Source: Trogon surrucura (Eukaryota; Chordata; Aves; Trogoniformes; Trogonidae). From it: a DNA stretch of 64,000 nucleotides. The number at the start of each line of letters is the position of its first letter. The first letter of the stretch is position 1. The notes under the pieces were generated by a model. It did no database searches. It was not told where the DNA came from and saw only the letters and a program-made list of their open reading frames with translations. The DNA is taken from assembly GCA_020746105.1 (NCBI GenBank), contig CM036629.1:3440501-3504500 (forward strand). Reading direction: 5' to 3'. A program made the position numbers and the translations under genes. Shown here piece after piece: positions 21,401-34,000 of the stretch.

Positions 21401-24400
21401 AAATAAACATATTTATATGTTAGTTTTTTCCCCCACAAATTTCTTTTGGTATCCGGTAGAATTTCAAATGTGTACATTTTAGAGTGTTTTATAAATGTAG
21501 TACACTGTGGCCAAAAATGAATGTGGGTGATAAGAAAGAAGCAAGACACTCTTTAAAAATAATCATACCGTGTTTTCTTAAATATTTTCTGTGGTTTTTA
21601 TTTTTCCTATGTATCACTGCCATACTGTTGATAATGCAGGGCAAAGGGAAGAAGCTCCAGGAAATTTGTGATAGAAGCTGATTTAAGAAATGACTCCTGC
21701 AATCTTAAATTAGGAAGACACAGATTCATTTTAAGCTGCCACTTTAGTTTGTGTCGTCTTCTCTTAGCGCTTCGTTTGAAGTTATGTGTGAATTGGCAGT
21801 TTATTTTCCCAAAGTTATGTGCATCATTGATTGAATGCACTTCTGCTTATTGAAGCTGCATTTTATTACAGACAGAAGTGATGATAATTTGAGCTAACCG
21901 TGCTATGGGGGAGATAGTAAATGCATCCATTTTTAATTAATTCCCAGTCTTTTGAGTTTTCAGGCCCTGTGGATATGCATTTGTAATGTTTATTGTGTGA
22001 GCGCTGAAAATAGCTATGCCTGCATAATTAAGACTTACATAAATATGGAAATGTTTCTGGTGGCTCTCTCTAGGTGTGAAGAGTGATGCGGATTGAATTG
22101 TGTGGCACGTTAAATTGAAGTCTCTTGAGTTACTGCCCGTCAAAAGAACACAGTCAAGTCTTGCCAGGGCTCTCAAATTATTCTGTAAATCTGTGGTTTC
22201 TAAATTAAATGTCTGGGTGTATGTCACCTATCTGTGTGAAAGTTATGGCTGAGAAGCTATTTCTATTACAAATACTCAGCCTTGGCACTGGAATCTTGTT
22301 CTTCTCTCAGATGTGAGTGGGTTTTCGTATCTGGAGTGTGAAGAAAAAGTTTCATGTATAAATTTCTGTATCTGCATCCATGCAAAAGCTAACCTACGGC
22401 ACAGATAAACTAACTGGCCATAATTATATATATATAGAGAGAGAGAGAGACATGTGCAGAATTCTCTTCAGCTGGTTTATCTGTGTCGCAGGTTAGCTTT
22501 TGCACGGATGCAGATACCAGGCCTGCCTTCATGTGCAGTGGGTCCTGATGGGATTTACTAATTTGAAAGTAGCCCTAAATGAAGACATCTTATGTTGAAC
22601 TCTGCACGTGAGCGAAAAAGCTGACGTGTTGGAGAGCCCAGAGCCCGTGCAGCTGCGTGGCTCTGTGTGGGCAGTGCTTACCCGTTCGACCTGGAACTGA
22701 CAACTATACTTGTGTCAGATGAGCCCTGCAGAGTCCCCTGGCTGGGCCATCAGTCATCAGCAGACTCTTATCTCAGATGTCCCAGTAACCTGTGATCCCA
22801 GTTAAGGTGGTGTTGATTGCAAAATCATTCCTTTGTGGAAGAAGAATAAAAATAAACTAAGTAGGGACTTCAGATACGTTGCTCACAGCAAAAATCTGAG
22901 TGATGTGTTTTGTTAAAGCAGAGCAAGAATGGGTAGTATCCACAAGGAAGGAAATCTGTGATACTTTCGAAGGGCGTGTTTTGATTAACCACTGCCTTGG
23001 GGACCTAGCTTGTGAATTGTTTTACTTTTTGTTCCTTGGTAAAATACACTGTGAAATGTTCCACGCGAGGGCACAAGATGCATTTTGGTGCTCGCACAGT
23101 GTGTAACTGGCTTCAGAAAACATCAGAAAGAGAAACCCGGAGCCTGGGGGCATATGTGCTCTCCTTTTGTAAGCCTGCTCTTGTGTTTTTCTCAGCAGTT
23201 GGATATCTGGTTTAATTGTCTTTGTTTCTCTTACTCATACGATATGTGCTACTAGTAGTTGCTGTTAACTTTTCTGAAGTAAAACCAAGTGATTTTTTGT
23301 AATTTCTCGAACGTCGAATACATACTGCGTAGGACAGGTAAATGGGCTGGAAACCGGCTGCCAGGATCTGATGTAACACTGCAGAAGTTTACCGAACAGA
23401 AAAAAAGTTTGTTCGATTTTACTGCCAACGTTTTATCGGTTTACAAACCCTTTCCAAGGACATTAAAATGATGGTCTAGTCCCAAGTAGTCAAAGTGGCA
23501 ATTTGCTGATAGAAGAGGCTTGAAAATGGAAATTGAGGTTGGTTCCTGTTGGGAAATACACTCGAAGCCACAGTGCGTGTTTTGAGTAGTAAGTTATTAA
23601 CAGAAGAGACTCTTATGATGTAGTTATGAAAATTGTTGTGCAACACTGCAGCAGAAGTTCTTTTAAGGAAGAGAAATGGTTTCATAATAGGCGTTAGTGA
23701 TGGGAAAAAGAGCAAGAAACTTTTATTTACAGCCAAACGCCTAGCCACAGTGGAGTACATTAAACCGAGATTTTTACTAAGCAGTTAACATTTTCAGCAT
23801 AAGGAAGAGGCTTCTCCTGAGTGAATGCTTTCTTTTGCACCGAAGGAGCACAGCTGTCATTATTTCTAGCCTATCTGAAGTGCCTGCGTTTGTGTGTGGG
23901 GAACTGTTACTCAGAATTAAGTCACTGAGACGTCTGCGTAGGTCTTCCCATGACTTTCTGTTATCCAGACCAGTTTCTCTTGAGCCATTAGCTGTGTCTT
24001 ATTCCCTGTTATCTTTGGCATTCCAAACTGGGACTGAGCCTGTGGTTGCCTGAGGACGTTCAGCAGCCAGGCCAAGCTGGAGAAGACCTTATTCTCGCTC
24101 CTCTGCTCTCACGTAAGGCTCGAGTGTCCGTGCGCAGTGAAGTGACCCAGGTTGCCGCTGACGGAGTGACTTCCCTGAGCTCTTGCCACGGGAGCATCTG
24201 TGCTTGGGCAGGGAAGAGAAGAGAATACAGGTTACGAGGGTAGGAAGAAGGCAGAGACCCTCTTTTAAGCATTGCCACGAGTTCGTTGGCTGGAAGTGCT
24301 CATTGAATTGTGGTGTGAGATTAGAAACGGAGGCAGGGTTCCAGACATCTCATGTCTTGGAGAGCTCTGCGTGGGCTTGTGAGAAATACTGAATGAGCAA

Positions 24401-27400
24401 AAGCGCATCCTGCCCGCCTCACATCCTCCAGCGTTGGGCTTGATGGAGTCTGGATACAGTTTTACTCAGCACTTCACGTTATTTTTATTTTTTTTTTAGA
24501 GTGACAGTGTGTATTCCGTCATATGTGAGGAGGCTTGCATTAGGAGTTAGCTCACCTTCCCGCAGAGCTAGGGAAATCAAGGAGAGACTGAACTTCGAGG
24601 CAGCAGACTGTGAAATCAAAAACTTCTGGAGCGTCTTCGGAACGCCTTCTCTTCAGTGACACCTTTCTTCTGCACTAGAGAATGGTTGTGATGCTTAGTT
24701 GTGGTATTGGGATTTTTCCTGTGTGACTGGCCCATTGAAAAAGTCATTTGCAGCAGAGGCTGAATCGTCTTTAATGTCCATAAAACACGAGGCAGTGGGA
24801 ACGTAGTGGCTGGGTTATGATAGCTCAGGGCAAAGGGAGCTTCAGGGGAACAGTGAGAGACTTGGGATTCTTTCATATAACCTGCACAGGAGTATGTCCT
24901 GCCCCGTGCTGAATTTCCTTATAATCATGCATATATGATCACTTAAAATTTTATGCCTTGGAACTTTGATTTCCCACACACACTCACCTGCCTTTATTCA
25001 CTCTCGTGACAGTCATCTAGCTTTGCTTTTTGGCTTGTCACCGCAGCACTCATTGATGCTGTACGTAAATAAGCATGCATTAAACCCAAAAGATTTTGAA
25101 TAATAATGACTGCATTTTTTTTAAGCTTATTTGGCTTTGTAACTGCTGAAATGACCATGCCTGATATTTTGGATATTCTGCAGGAAAGCGTGGAACACTT
25201 TTTGAAGTGTGTGTGGCCGTCTTGAGTACAAAGCTAGGAAAAATGAAATTTTAGCATTATTTAAGGTATTGATTTATGGAAGAACTTCAACATGTGTTGT
25301 GACTGTTCCGTTTCTCTTATATAATTGTTCATGTTTCACTGCAGATGGACCTGAATATAAGAGAAGTGAGCCCTCTGGTGCCGCACGGCCTAGCAGATGT
25401 AAAATGGAGTTACTGAAATATTTGACTTTTCTCTCTGGAAATAACCTCAGCTCAAAACTGAGCAGAAGCTTAGCGATTAGTTGCAGAGCTAGCAAAGAAC
25501 GGCAGTGTTTAAGTATTCGTTAGCAAGTAAGCAAAGAATGTGTGCTGTTCATAGTTTCAGTGGTTTTGTTTTATGTTGAGGAAGTGAGGTGTGACATTGT
25601 AAGCTGCTCCTGAAACTTTGGTCGCCTAAGTTTAGAATTGTCAGACCAGCTGAAACCTCAACAGTGACAGTTTCTCTCTTGAAGATGTGAATTTCTTTTC
25701 TTTCTGGTTCACACACCAAATGTACAACTTCAAAGTCTATAAACCTGAAATAATTACTTCCTCTAAAAAAGCTTCTCCACGAGGGAAAGGGTTTTTTAAT
25801 GCTGAATCTAGACAGAACTGAAGCTTTGCTTATTCAGTGCCACAAGTGTCTAAAACAGGTTACTGGTTTCACTTGATCATTATGTTTGGACCTGCGGTGA
25901 TTCTTATGTTAATACTGTTTTTCTTATGTGAAAAATATCTTATGTACACAGTCATTTTTGCCACAACCGAAAGCTGGGTCATAAGTGAGCAAACACTTTC
26001 AAGAAATGCAAATTGCTCTTTGCAGTTTGTCAGAAAAGATGTCAGCACATCACCTTATGACCACTGGACCCCCTTGTTTCTATATTAAAATGCCACTTAT
26101 TGTTTCTCAACAGAAGTCTCTTTTCCTTTCCCTTCAGTATTTGCAAACGATGTATTCGAAAGATGGATCACCACTGCCCCTGGGTGAATAATTGTGTGGG
26201 GGAGAAAAATCAGAGATTTTTTGTTCTGTTTACGGTAAGTAAAAAATCAACAGCAGCTTGATCTTGCTGTGAATCTACCCTGATTATAACAATTTTGGTT
26301 GAGTAGTGAGTAATGGCTTAAGGTCACAATTATTTTGTGTAGTTTTGTTTTCATTTTTTTCTTCTGTGCAAGCTGTTCTCCAAGCAGGGAGATACTTCTC
26401 CTCATACACATTTTAATCTGGTAAAATACTGTTTTTTTATGTAGTAACAAGTAGTGAAATGGTGCTGTCATTCACGGAGCTAATCCTTAAACTTTCCTTG
26501 TTGGCCCCATTTTTAGCTTCAAGCTTAAATAGAATTGGTTTTTACATCATTGTATTGAATTAACAACTGGGATAGGAAAATGTATATGCTGTGCAGTGGT
26601 GAAGGGAATGTCTGGTTTGCTACTGGCAGCAGTCAAAAGTAAGCACTCTCTCTTATTTCCAGATGTATATAGCCCTAATTTCAGCTCATGCGCTCGTGCT
26701 GTGTGGGTTTCAGTTTTTCTCCTGTGTCCGAGGACAGTGGACTGGTAAGCAAATACTGAACTTTCACTGCAATAGTCTAGCAGATATTAAGGGAAAGTCA
26801 TAACCTCACACCTATTTCAGCCCTGTCTATGAAATATTTCAGGGCTTTGATCTTTCCTAAGTGGGGTCATGAAAATATTTTATGTGTTTGCCTGCCTTTC
26901 TCTTTTTCTTTCTTTCTTTTTTATTTTATTTTCCCCTCTATCTCCTTTCAGTCATCCACTGTAAGAGCTGTGGCTTTCAAGGGCATTCTCACTCCCTTTC
27001 CGTATAGTAAAAATTTGCCACGTCTCTAAGAGGAAGCAAACAGAGAGCTGGTCCTCCAACACCTCAGCCCTCTGTTACCTGAAGCTGCCAGCTGGGCTTT
27101 GTGTGTCCCAACTATTTCACTATAGTTGAGTTAATCAGTTGATTAGAGGATTTCCAGAGATCTGACTTTAAATGTGAGAACTTGATTACTCTGTGCGGTG
27201 AATTAAAAAAAAATAAATTAAGCAACTGCAGCAAAATGGAACATCTGGATTAACTGGCAAGTCGAAGCTGACAGTGGTGATGATTTTTAACAGCATTGGT
27301 CATGCCTGAAACTTCAAGCTACTCTTGTCTTTATATAAGTGCAGTTCCAAGTAATTGAATGATCTCGTGTGCAAACATTTGAAACATTGAGGCAGGAGTG

Positions 27401-28956
27401 TGGCAATGCTGTACCATGTGCTTTATAGGAAGCCAAAAGTGTTGCTTCCTGAAAATTCTTTGTCTCCTTGGGCAGCAGATAAAGCTGCTTTAGTGCTAGA
27501 AATTAGGAGTTTGTTTTAGTTGCAAAATACTGTCAGATGTTTAGCTTCTGTTACTGCTTGTTGAAGACAGGATGTGTCATTATGAACATGCTTCATAGAG
27601 TTTTAATTTATTTTTTTTTATAACTATGTATGTCATTTTCACAGAATGCAGTGACTTCTCCCCACCTGTAACTGTGATCCTGATGATCTTCTTGTGCCTT
27701 GAGGGTTTTCTGTTCCTTACTTTCACTGCGGTCATGTTTGGCACCCAAATCCACTCAATATGCAATGATGAAACGGTAAAGACCTCTACTTTTGTATGCT
27801 ATAGCAGTTATTCTAGAAAGATGTGATTAGATGTTGTTTCATTTGAATGGGGGAAGGCTTTGATGTCTGAAATAGCTCATAATTTTTGTTGTCTGTGGTT
27901 GTAAAGGATTGGAACACTGGCTTGGAGTTTGGTTTCTAACAGAAGTTCTTGTACTATTTGCTTTTCTGACTTGAATATAATTTATAATTAGGTTTGGAGT
28001 TACACAGATTGTAGAGCTTCTGACATCAGTTTGGATTTTCACTTCTCACCTACCACAAACTCGTGATAAGCGTCATGAGAAATGTCAGCTTTTCTCAGGT
28101 TTACACTTAAACTAGCTGCCTTGTGTCAACTCTTCCTACTTCCCTTTACTTTGGTGCACTTTGTTAGTGTTTATTCATAGTTTAGACCTTGGGCTGCCTT
28201 GCCTTTAGATCTGCAGTGTTAAGCCTTGAGAGGATGTTTTGTGACAGATAATGGATAAAGGAATTTGAACATTGAGGCTGCTTGAAAGTCTACTTCTGTA
28301 CTGAGGAGTAACTGCAAAAAACAATCTATAAATATCCAGCCTTCATTAGTGGGAAGCACAAAAAATGATCATCCAGATAAAGCATTTGGGAGAGTAAGCC
28401 TTGCTTCAGTAACTGCAGTACAGGATCCTTCTTGGAAGCCGTATTGTCTGGTTTTATTAACTGCATAAACAGCTCCTAGTGCAAGTGTGTTGCCTGCAGA
28501 TCCTCTACTGTAACGCCAGCTTTTTCTGGTCATTATGTCTTTTAGTTTCAGGGGGAAAGAGGTAGACCAACCTTCTTGCACGCATTTTGTGTTCTAAGTC
28601 TTGTGCCCTGCACCCACAGGGCTAAATCAGCCATCCTTGTTTCTTCTTTACTAAATACCAGTAAGAAACTACTCAGCTCGCTCACCGCCCATTAGCGGTC
28701 ATCAATTTTGACAATTACTATTAGACCTTGCTAAACTTTAGACTTAACAGCGCGTCGCTGCGTGTCTGTTTACGTACAGGAGATTGAAAGACTGAAGAGT
28801 GAAAAGCCAACGTGGGAGCGGAGACTACGCTGGGAAGGAATGAAGTCAGTCTTTGGGGGTCAGCCTTCGCTCCTGTGGATCAATCCTTTCGCGGGATTTC
28901 GAATCAGGCGGCTTCTACTGAGAGCGAAGAAAGGAGGACCTGAGTTTTCTGTTTGA
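18157..28956 (+). CDS. ZDHHC7: ZDHHC7 palmitoyltransferase, complete spliced CDS (six coding exons, 305 aa)
   Basis: ZDHHC7 transfers palmitate from acyl-CoA to cysteines of target proteins at Golgi membranes. Joining 18157-18462, 21224-21348, 26138-26234, 26663-26744, 27645-27775 and 28780-28956 gives 918 bases in one frame, or 305 residues plus stop; human ZDHHC7 has 308. Membrane segments lie at about residues 45-67, 74-95, 172-195 and 212-235. The cysteine-rich domain spans about residues 129-179 and carries paired zinc ligands (CPKC, HHC, CKRC). The catalytic Asp-His-His-Cys is residues 154-157. A TTxE-like NDETEIE follows membrane segment 4, then the NPFAGF motif of the C-terminal PaCCT element. 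The C-terminus GGPEFSV and overall sequence favour ZDHHC7 over its close paralogue ZDHHC3. All catalytic and zinc residues are present. The start ATG at 18157 lies 17 bases after the acceptor. Confidence 0.97.
18463..21223 (+). other. ZDHHC7: ZDHHC7 intron 2
   Basis: This is AT-rich unique sequence with a T run at about 20520-20539. No exon, gene or recognisable mobile element is seen. It ends at the acceptor GATTTCAG at 21223. Confidence 0.85.
21224..21348 (+). CDS. ZDHHC7: ZDHHC7 coding exon 2 (residues 103-143 plus two bases)
   Basis: This starts after GATTTCAG and encodes [12 protein letters not shown] through KPERAHHC. It ends in phase 2 before GTATGC. It carries the first half of the zinc-binding cysteine-rich domain (C129, C132, H142, C143). 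Confidence 0.96.
21349..26137 (+). other. ZDHHC7: ZDHHC7 intron 3 (4.8 kb)
   Basis: This is AT-rich unique sequence. The one conspicuous structure is an imperfect inverted repeat at 22369-22516 with a TA/GA dinucleotide loop. ORFs up to 104 codons lack splice sites or motifs. Confidence 0.85.
22369..22516. repeat. Imperfect inverted repeat (fold-back), 48-bp arms
   Basis: The left arm (22369 to about 22416, starting TATCTGCATCC) matches the reverse complement of the right arm (about 22469-22516, ending GGATGCAGATA). By hand count 43 of 48 positions match, and all differences are transitions. The spacer of about 52 bases contains (TA)n and (GA)n runs at 22424-22450. No clear target-site duplication flanks it. 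It could be a small MITE-like element, a foldback duplication, or a transcribed hairpin. Confidence 0.9.
26138..26234 (+). CDS. ZDHHC7: ZDHHC7 coding exon 3 (catalytic DHHC exon)
   Basis: The acceptor CCCTTCAG ends at 26137 and the donor GTAAGT starts at 26235. The exon completes Ser144 and encodes residues 145-176, including CKRC, the catalytic DHHC at 154-157, and the conserved [15 protein letters not shown] segment. It ends in phase 0. Confidence 0.97.
26235..26662 (+). other. ZDHHC7: ZDHHC7 intron 4
   Basis: This is a short 428-base AT-rich intron with no other feature seen. Confidence 0.9.
26663..26744 (+). CDS. ZDHHC7: ZDHHC7 coding exon 4 (third membrane segment)
   Basis: The acceptor TTATTTCCAG ends at 26662. 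The exon encodes residues 177-203 ([14 protein letters not shown] through RGQWT) plus one base, and ends before GTAAGC. It forms most of membrane segment 3. Confidence 0.96.
26745..27644 (+). other. ZDHHC7: ZDHHC7 intron 5
   Basis: This is a 900-base intron with a pyrimidine-rich stretch at about 26898-26945. No other feature is recognised. Confidence 0.9.
27645..27775 (+). CDS. ZDHHC7: ZDHHC7 coding exon 5 (fourth membrane segment)
   Basis: The acceptor TTTTCACAG ends at 27644. The exon completes Glu204 and encodes residues 205-247, from CSDFSPPV through SICNDET. It ends in phase 0 before GTAAAG. It contains membrane segment 4 and the start of the TTxE-like motif. Confidence 0.96.
27776..28779 (+). 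other. ZDHHC7: ZDHHC7 intron 6
   Basis: This is a 1.0 kb intron of unique sequence. The minus-strand ORF at 28369-28581 has no supporting signal. Confidence 0.9.
28780..28956 (+). CDS. ZDHHC7: ZDHHC7 coding exon 6 (C-terminal, residues 248-305 and stop)
   Basis: The acceptor ACGTACAG ends at 28779. The exon encodes [15 protein letters not shown] through GGPEFSV and a TGA stop. It forms the cytosolic C-terminal tail, which includes the NPFAGF element that packs against the membrane domain in this family. Confidence 0.97.
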   Translation, partial: EIERLKSEKPTWERRLRWEGMKSVFGGQPSLLWINPFAGFRIRRLLLRAKKGGPEFSV

Positions 28957-30878
28957 GTCTAATTATGCTAGGACTTGCAAGAATACTATATAATATTTAT
29001 TTGGGGCCAGAGAAGGCTGTCTACCATATAATCTGTGACCAGGTGAAACTGATATCAGACATTTGCTTGTAGCAAGCAGAGTTTTATACGTTTATCGTCA
29101 CAGACATCTCACTAACTTTCAGAGACGCGAACTGGATCTGTAATGGTCTTAACAGCAAGAAAACAGAGGAGAAGCACGTGGTCACACTAAAGAAGCCAAA
29201 TGTCATGCTACTGTAATTTATTTTATGAGATTAATTACCCATTTTTGTTAAACCCTTTTTATTTGATAAATGTCGGGGGGATTACCTGTGTGTTTTTATA
29301 AAAAGTATATCCTTAGGTGCAGTTGTCAATCATAGGGAGGAGCACTATGGTGAAAGTTGATCTCAAGCGAGACCTAGCCTTCTAAATCCAGTTTTCAGGG
29401 AACAGTGGTTTGTTCGGTTTTCATTTACATTTCAGCTTGTCCTGATAAACAGAGCTGTACTCTTGTGTCCCACTTCAGGCACACGTTCCTCGTATGCAAG
29501 TGATTCAAAGGACTGGGGCACACAACAGCGTAACACATCAGAGGCACTGTTACACCCCTGCCAAATGTCTTCCCAGGCTCACAAAAGCACATCTTGTCTT
29601 TGGCAGCGTTCGTGTCCTATGGCATTTGTGTGTAAATTCTGAATCTTCACTGAACGACGCTTGTAACCGACGGCTGTGAGCCAAATTCTGCCCTCAGATA
29701 TGCATCTCCAGTTCTTAATGCGTTGATTCTGGAGGAGCCGAAGCGCAGATGGTGTGAGAATTGCGTCTGGTCCTCTGCAGGGGTGAGTGGGACCAGTGAC
29801 TGTGTCCTCCTGTGTGAGATTAAAATGAATGTACTGCAGATCGGAGTTAATTAACCGAGAAAATTGTCTTTGTAAGGTCGTGCTCTGCCCTTTTTTTTTT
29901 TCTTTTTTTCATTGTATAGACTTTTTACAGAAGGAAAACTGTTCACATGATGAACAAAGATGTCAGATGAATGAAGGAGGTTGCCTCTTTCTCAAGTACA
30001 GCAGAGCTTAAATGTTGAAAGGTCTGTAGTAGAAGGAATTACTTTGAATTGAACCATTTTTCAGCCAAAACTACTTTCAAGCAATGAGAGCAATATAGAT
30101 CTAGAACTGCTTTATGTGGGCCTGACAAACAACAGTAGTGCTAAGAAATGTTTATAAATCTGCAAGTAATGAAATACAAGCCGCAAGTAATGAAATTCAG
30201 CTAAAAATGGATTCTTTAAAAGTTACACTTAGGCTATTTTTTGTATTGTTGTTAATCTATTCTATAAATTACTGAAAATATAAAAGATAAAACAGGAGCC
30301 TTGATGCATAGCTTGAAATCGTGCCTAGAAAGTTAAATAGCTCCCTGTTCTGGGACTTGCCTTAAAATTGTCCTGTTCTTGCTTTTGCTTCGCCAGTAGC
30401 ACTGATGATTTGTCCCACCTTGAGCAGTTCAACGTGCCGAAGAATCTTGCATTATAAAGTTTACATACTACAGAAGCTATACTTTCTTTTTTTTTTTTTT
30501 TTTTAAGTGACCTGCTTCTCCATTTCTTTGTAATCATTTGCGGCATCTTGATTCTGGCTTCATCAGGTTTTACGCCATTGGGTGGGTGAAATTACAGAGG
30601 GATCCGTTGATTACCTATAGCCCCACGAACAAAACTGTGCAATACTAGGTAATATGTTCACTTTGCTTGGGGGGATGATATGTAATACTGGAGAATTTCT
30701 AGGTGGATGCATCCACTGAAATTGCAGTCAGATGAACAAAACTAAATCTCGTGTAACCGCAGGGAAAGTTGGAAGTTTCCCAAGAGTCTTTGCGTAGTCA
30801 GTGGCACATCTTAAAGACTGGGGGGGGAAAAAAAATGTGTCTGGCTTTGTCATGAGGCTCTTGATGTGTATATTGTTT

Positions 30879-30884
30879 AATAAA
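30879..30884 (+). terminator. ZDHHC7: Candidate ZDHHC7 polyadenylation signal (AATAAA)
   Basis: A canonical AATAAA about 1.9 kb after the stop codon. It is one of two canonical candidates close together, and which is used cannot be judged. Confidence 0.4.
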
Positions 30885-31021
30885 ATATCCTGATGAGAAT
30901 CAGAAAATATCACTTCAAGCGGTTGAACCCTGTGACTTAGCAAATGTGTGCGTGTGTGAAATCAGGTTTACTTGGCTTTTCAAACCCTTGTTATGTTGTA
31001 ATTTTTTAATGTAAAAAAAAA

Positions 31022-31027
31022 AATAAA
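31022..31027 (+). terminator. ZDHHC7: Candidate ZDHHC7 polyadenylation signal (AATAAA)
   Basis: A canonical AATAAA at the end of an A run about 2.1 kb after the stop codon, with T-rich sequence downstream. It is a plausible distal 3' end. Confidence 0.45.
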
Positions 31028-31045
31028 GTAATGAATCGAAGTCTT

Positions 31046-34000
31046 AGTTGATTAACTTCGGCTCTATATGTCACTTCTTTTTGCACATATATGTCCATAT
31101 TTGCATACATTTAATTACAACACCTTCAGAGCAGTGGCCTGGCCATCCTTTGTCTTGTAATTTATATGTATGTGTATATGAATTAACAGATTATATTTCC
31201 AAATTAAAGATGTTACTCTGCCTTTTAAGGGCCTTAAGCTATGCTAACTGCTTAGCTTGCTCCTTGGCATTTCCTCTTCTGCATCCTGTGGTGGAATTGC
31301 TTATCTTGTTAGTAGCTGTTGGTCGAAGGCAAGTGGGAAAACTCGTGGTGAATGCTGCTTATTTGAAAGCTCTTAACAGAGTGTCTCAGGTTTCACTCTT
31401 TGAAGGTATTTGTGTAAAATACAGGTTTGGACTTCACAGTTCCTTCTGCAGCTTCAGGTAGAAGGACAGCGGGTTATGCAGCCTAGAAAGCAGCAGTTCA
31501 GGTGGCTGTCAGCAGACAAGAAGGAGGACAAGGAGACAGCAAGGTTCACAAAGGCAGGGAAGGATGGAGAGACTAGAAGCAATTTATTTCCCATTTTCAA
31601 TAATTCTAGAAAAATACATTTCCTGGTTTTAACATGGCCCTTTTGTATGCTGCTGTTTCTATGGAGAAAATACCTCCAGATACGTTCATATAAACTTTGT
31701 GCCACTGCTGCTTTATTTTTTCCAGCAGGTCAATGATTTGGTTATATTTGTATGCCACAACAGTTAGGCTGTGCTGTGTTTGCATACATTTTAGGGACGA
31801 GCTTGTTTACTCTCCAAATGGAACAGATGTCTCTGCAGATGGATCCTGCTGATTTGTCTCCTTTTTATTGTCTTGTTTAATTTCTAGTCGTAATGCCAGG
31901 TTGTTTCATGGACCCTTTCTGAAGTCTTAGCGGCAGTGACGAGTGAGAATTCGTTTATGGACTCCTTTATGCCTCTCCTGCATGGAAATGCTGTGTTTCT
32001 GTGATTGTTCTCACTTCTTTCTATTGGCACTGTGTAAATATGTGAATGTGTCCAATGCTGGTGGAGAAAGCAAGTGGCATCAGAGGTTCTGAAATAGAGG
32101 AATTGGACTGTAAAGTGTTTCTTGAATCTGTTAATAACACTAAAATGAAATGTGCCAGCATTACAGTTCTGCATATTTTTAAGCGTTATTCCTTCAAGCA
32201 GAGTCACGGTTCAATTCATGCGTTTTCAATTCATGGTGGTTGAATATTGGTGCTTCTTGATTGGTTGTTGATTGGTTTTGTTTTTATTCTTTTTGTGTGT
32301 GTTCTGAGTTTCTCATGGAGAAATACTCCTGTTCTTGCAGGACTTCCTGACTGTATTGCAGTAGCGTATATGTTACTGTCACGCGTTTAACTCTTGTAGT
32401 ACCCACATAGAGCTCTGGAAATAGCATCATGAACGCAATCACAGTTTTTTAATAACGCAAGCGAAACTTTTCACCTCCAAAATATTTCTGCAATTTCTTT
32501 CAATACAATAGTGCAAGGTGAAGTTCACATTAGATCTAGGTCGGCGTTAATAAAGCTAAATGTTAGAATTGGTAAGGAAATGGATAACTTGCCGAGAAAT
32601 AGGTAAGGCTTTATTACCGAAGGTGCATGGTTGATGTTGTTCTGGCAAAGCAGCTGGCATCTAAACTATTTTTAGATCATGGTCTGAACCTCTTTTGTTA
32701 ACCAAATCGTGATTCCATTATAGCAGAAATCTAATAAAATAGTCACTTCCAGGGTACATTTGCATAAGATTATTGGTTTAATTTCGGGTGGGGTTTGACA
32801 CAGGGAAGACAGAAAGAGATTTTTGCTCTGAATCTGTTCTGGCCCTTAATAAAGTTCTGCTGTAAGACAGTAAATTACTCTGACTGTAGATCTTCCCCAG
32901 ACTGGCTGAACACTGGAGGCCAAGTCTGATGTTTCCTTGTTCCTGGACAATTTTATTTTCTTCTGTCTGATAATTGCATTAGTCTCGAGTGAAAGCTGGG
33001 CTTTGCAGCTGTAGGTGATTCTTTTTCATGAGAAATAGATCCCTAAGGTGAAAATCCCTAAGGTATTTGTATCAGAGAAATCAATAGAGAAACTTGAAAA
33101 TGTGGGTTTGAATTAAAGGAAAAAAAAGCGAACTGTCCATCTGAAATATGAGAATATGGAATTTATTTCCTCCGCAGATTTATTTTCTTACCATTAATGG
33201 GTATAAATGTACTTTTAATTTCCAGAAAAGTAATGTAATCTACGTGATGGAGGAACTGGAAGCAATGTTAGCTGAGTACAGTTGCATCTGTCATGCAGCA
33301 GGAATGCTTGCAGTGGAACCTGGTTTCCAGATATAGCTGTTTCGAATCAAAGTTATCAGCACATAATGTCAGATCAAATTCATCATAGACAGTAGAAAAA
33401 TAAAACATTGCAATCCTAGGTGAAATTCAACCCAGGCCTCAGTTGTTTTCCGATCGCTTGTGCTGTAGAGTGGCAAGTCTAAAATGTCTCCCCACCAAAT
33501 GTCTTCCCCTTTGGATGAAGGTTCAGATGCTCCTCCCAGCTTCTTTCGATCAATTAAATTGCATTTCCGTAGCATCCTCCATCCGAGGAGCCGTTGTCTC
33601 AAAATGCTTCACGAGCATTAGTCAAATAAGCTTCACGAAGCCATAGCTGGGCACTGTCACCTCTTCTTTTTTTTGCCGCAAACGGGGATGCATGACTTGG
33701 TGCATTTGTGCAGTGTGGCAGAACTGAGAAGTCCCCATCGTGTCCTGCTGTTCCCTACAGCCGCCCGTAACCCCTCGAGCTGTCTGACCGAGTTCGTCGA
33801 GCTTTTACACAGATGAGCACAAAGGTCTGTGGGCATCTGGCAATCTGTTTTCTGGAGTCCACTTCATTCAAATAAACACCCTAACACGAGGAACACTGAG
33901 GTTGCAGGCTTGTCTGTTAGGCTTATTTTAAGTAGTTGTAACATGGTTAATACCTGGTCACCTATCGCTGATTTTTATGTTAAGTGCATTATGTTATGTT

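Larger units (their letters stand above)
28957..31045 (+). other. ZDHHC7: ZDHHC7 probable 3' UTR
   Basis: This sequence follows the stop codon and extends to the last of several candidate poly(A) signals (ATTAAA at 29819, AATAAA at 30879 and 31022). No splice donor is evident. The length is inferred from the signals only. It contains T runs (about 29888 and 30485) and a small direct repeat, AAGTAATGAAAT, near 30155 and 30185. Confidence 0.5.

Noticed and set aside
31048..31461. 137-codon plus-strand ORF after ZDHHC7
   Set aside because: It begins beyond the probable poly(A) site, is AT-rich and leucine/cysteine-biased, and shows no recognisable domain.
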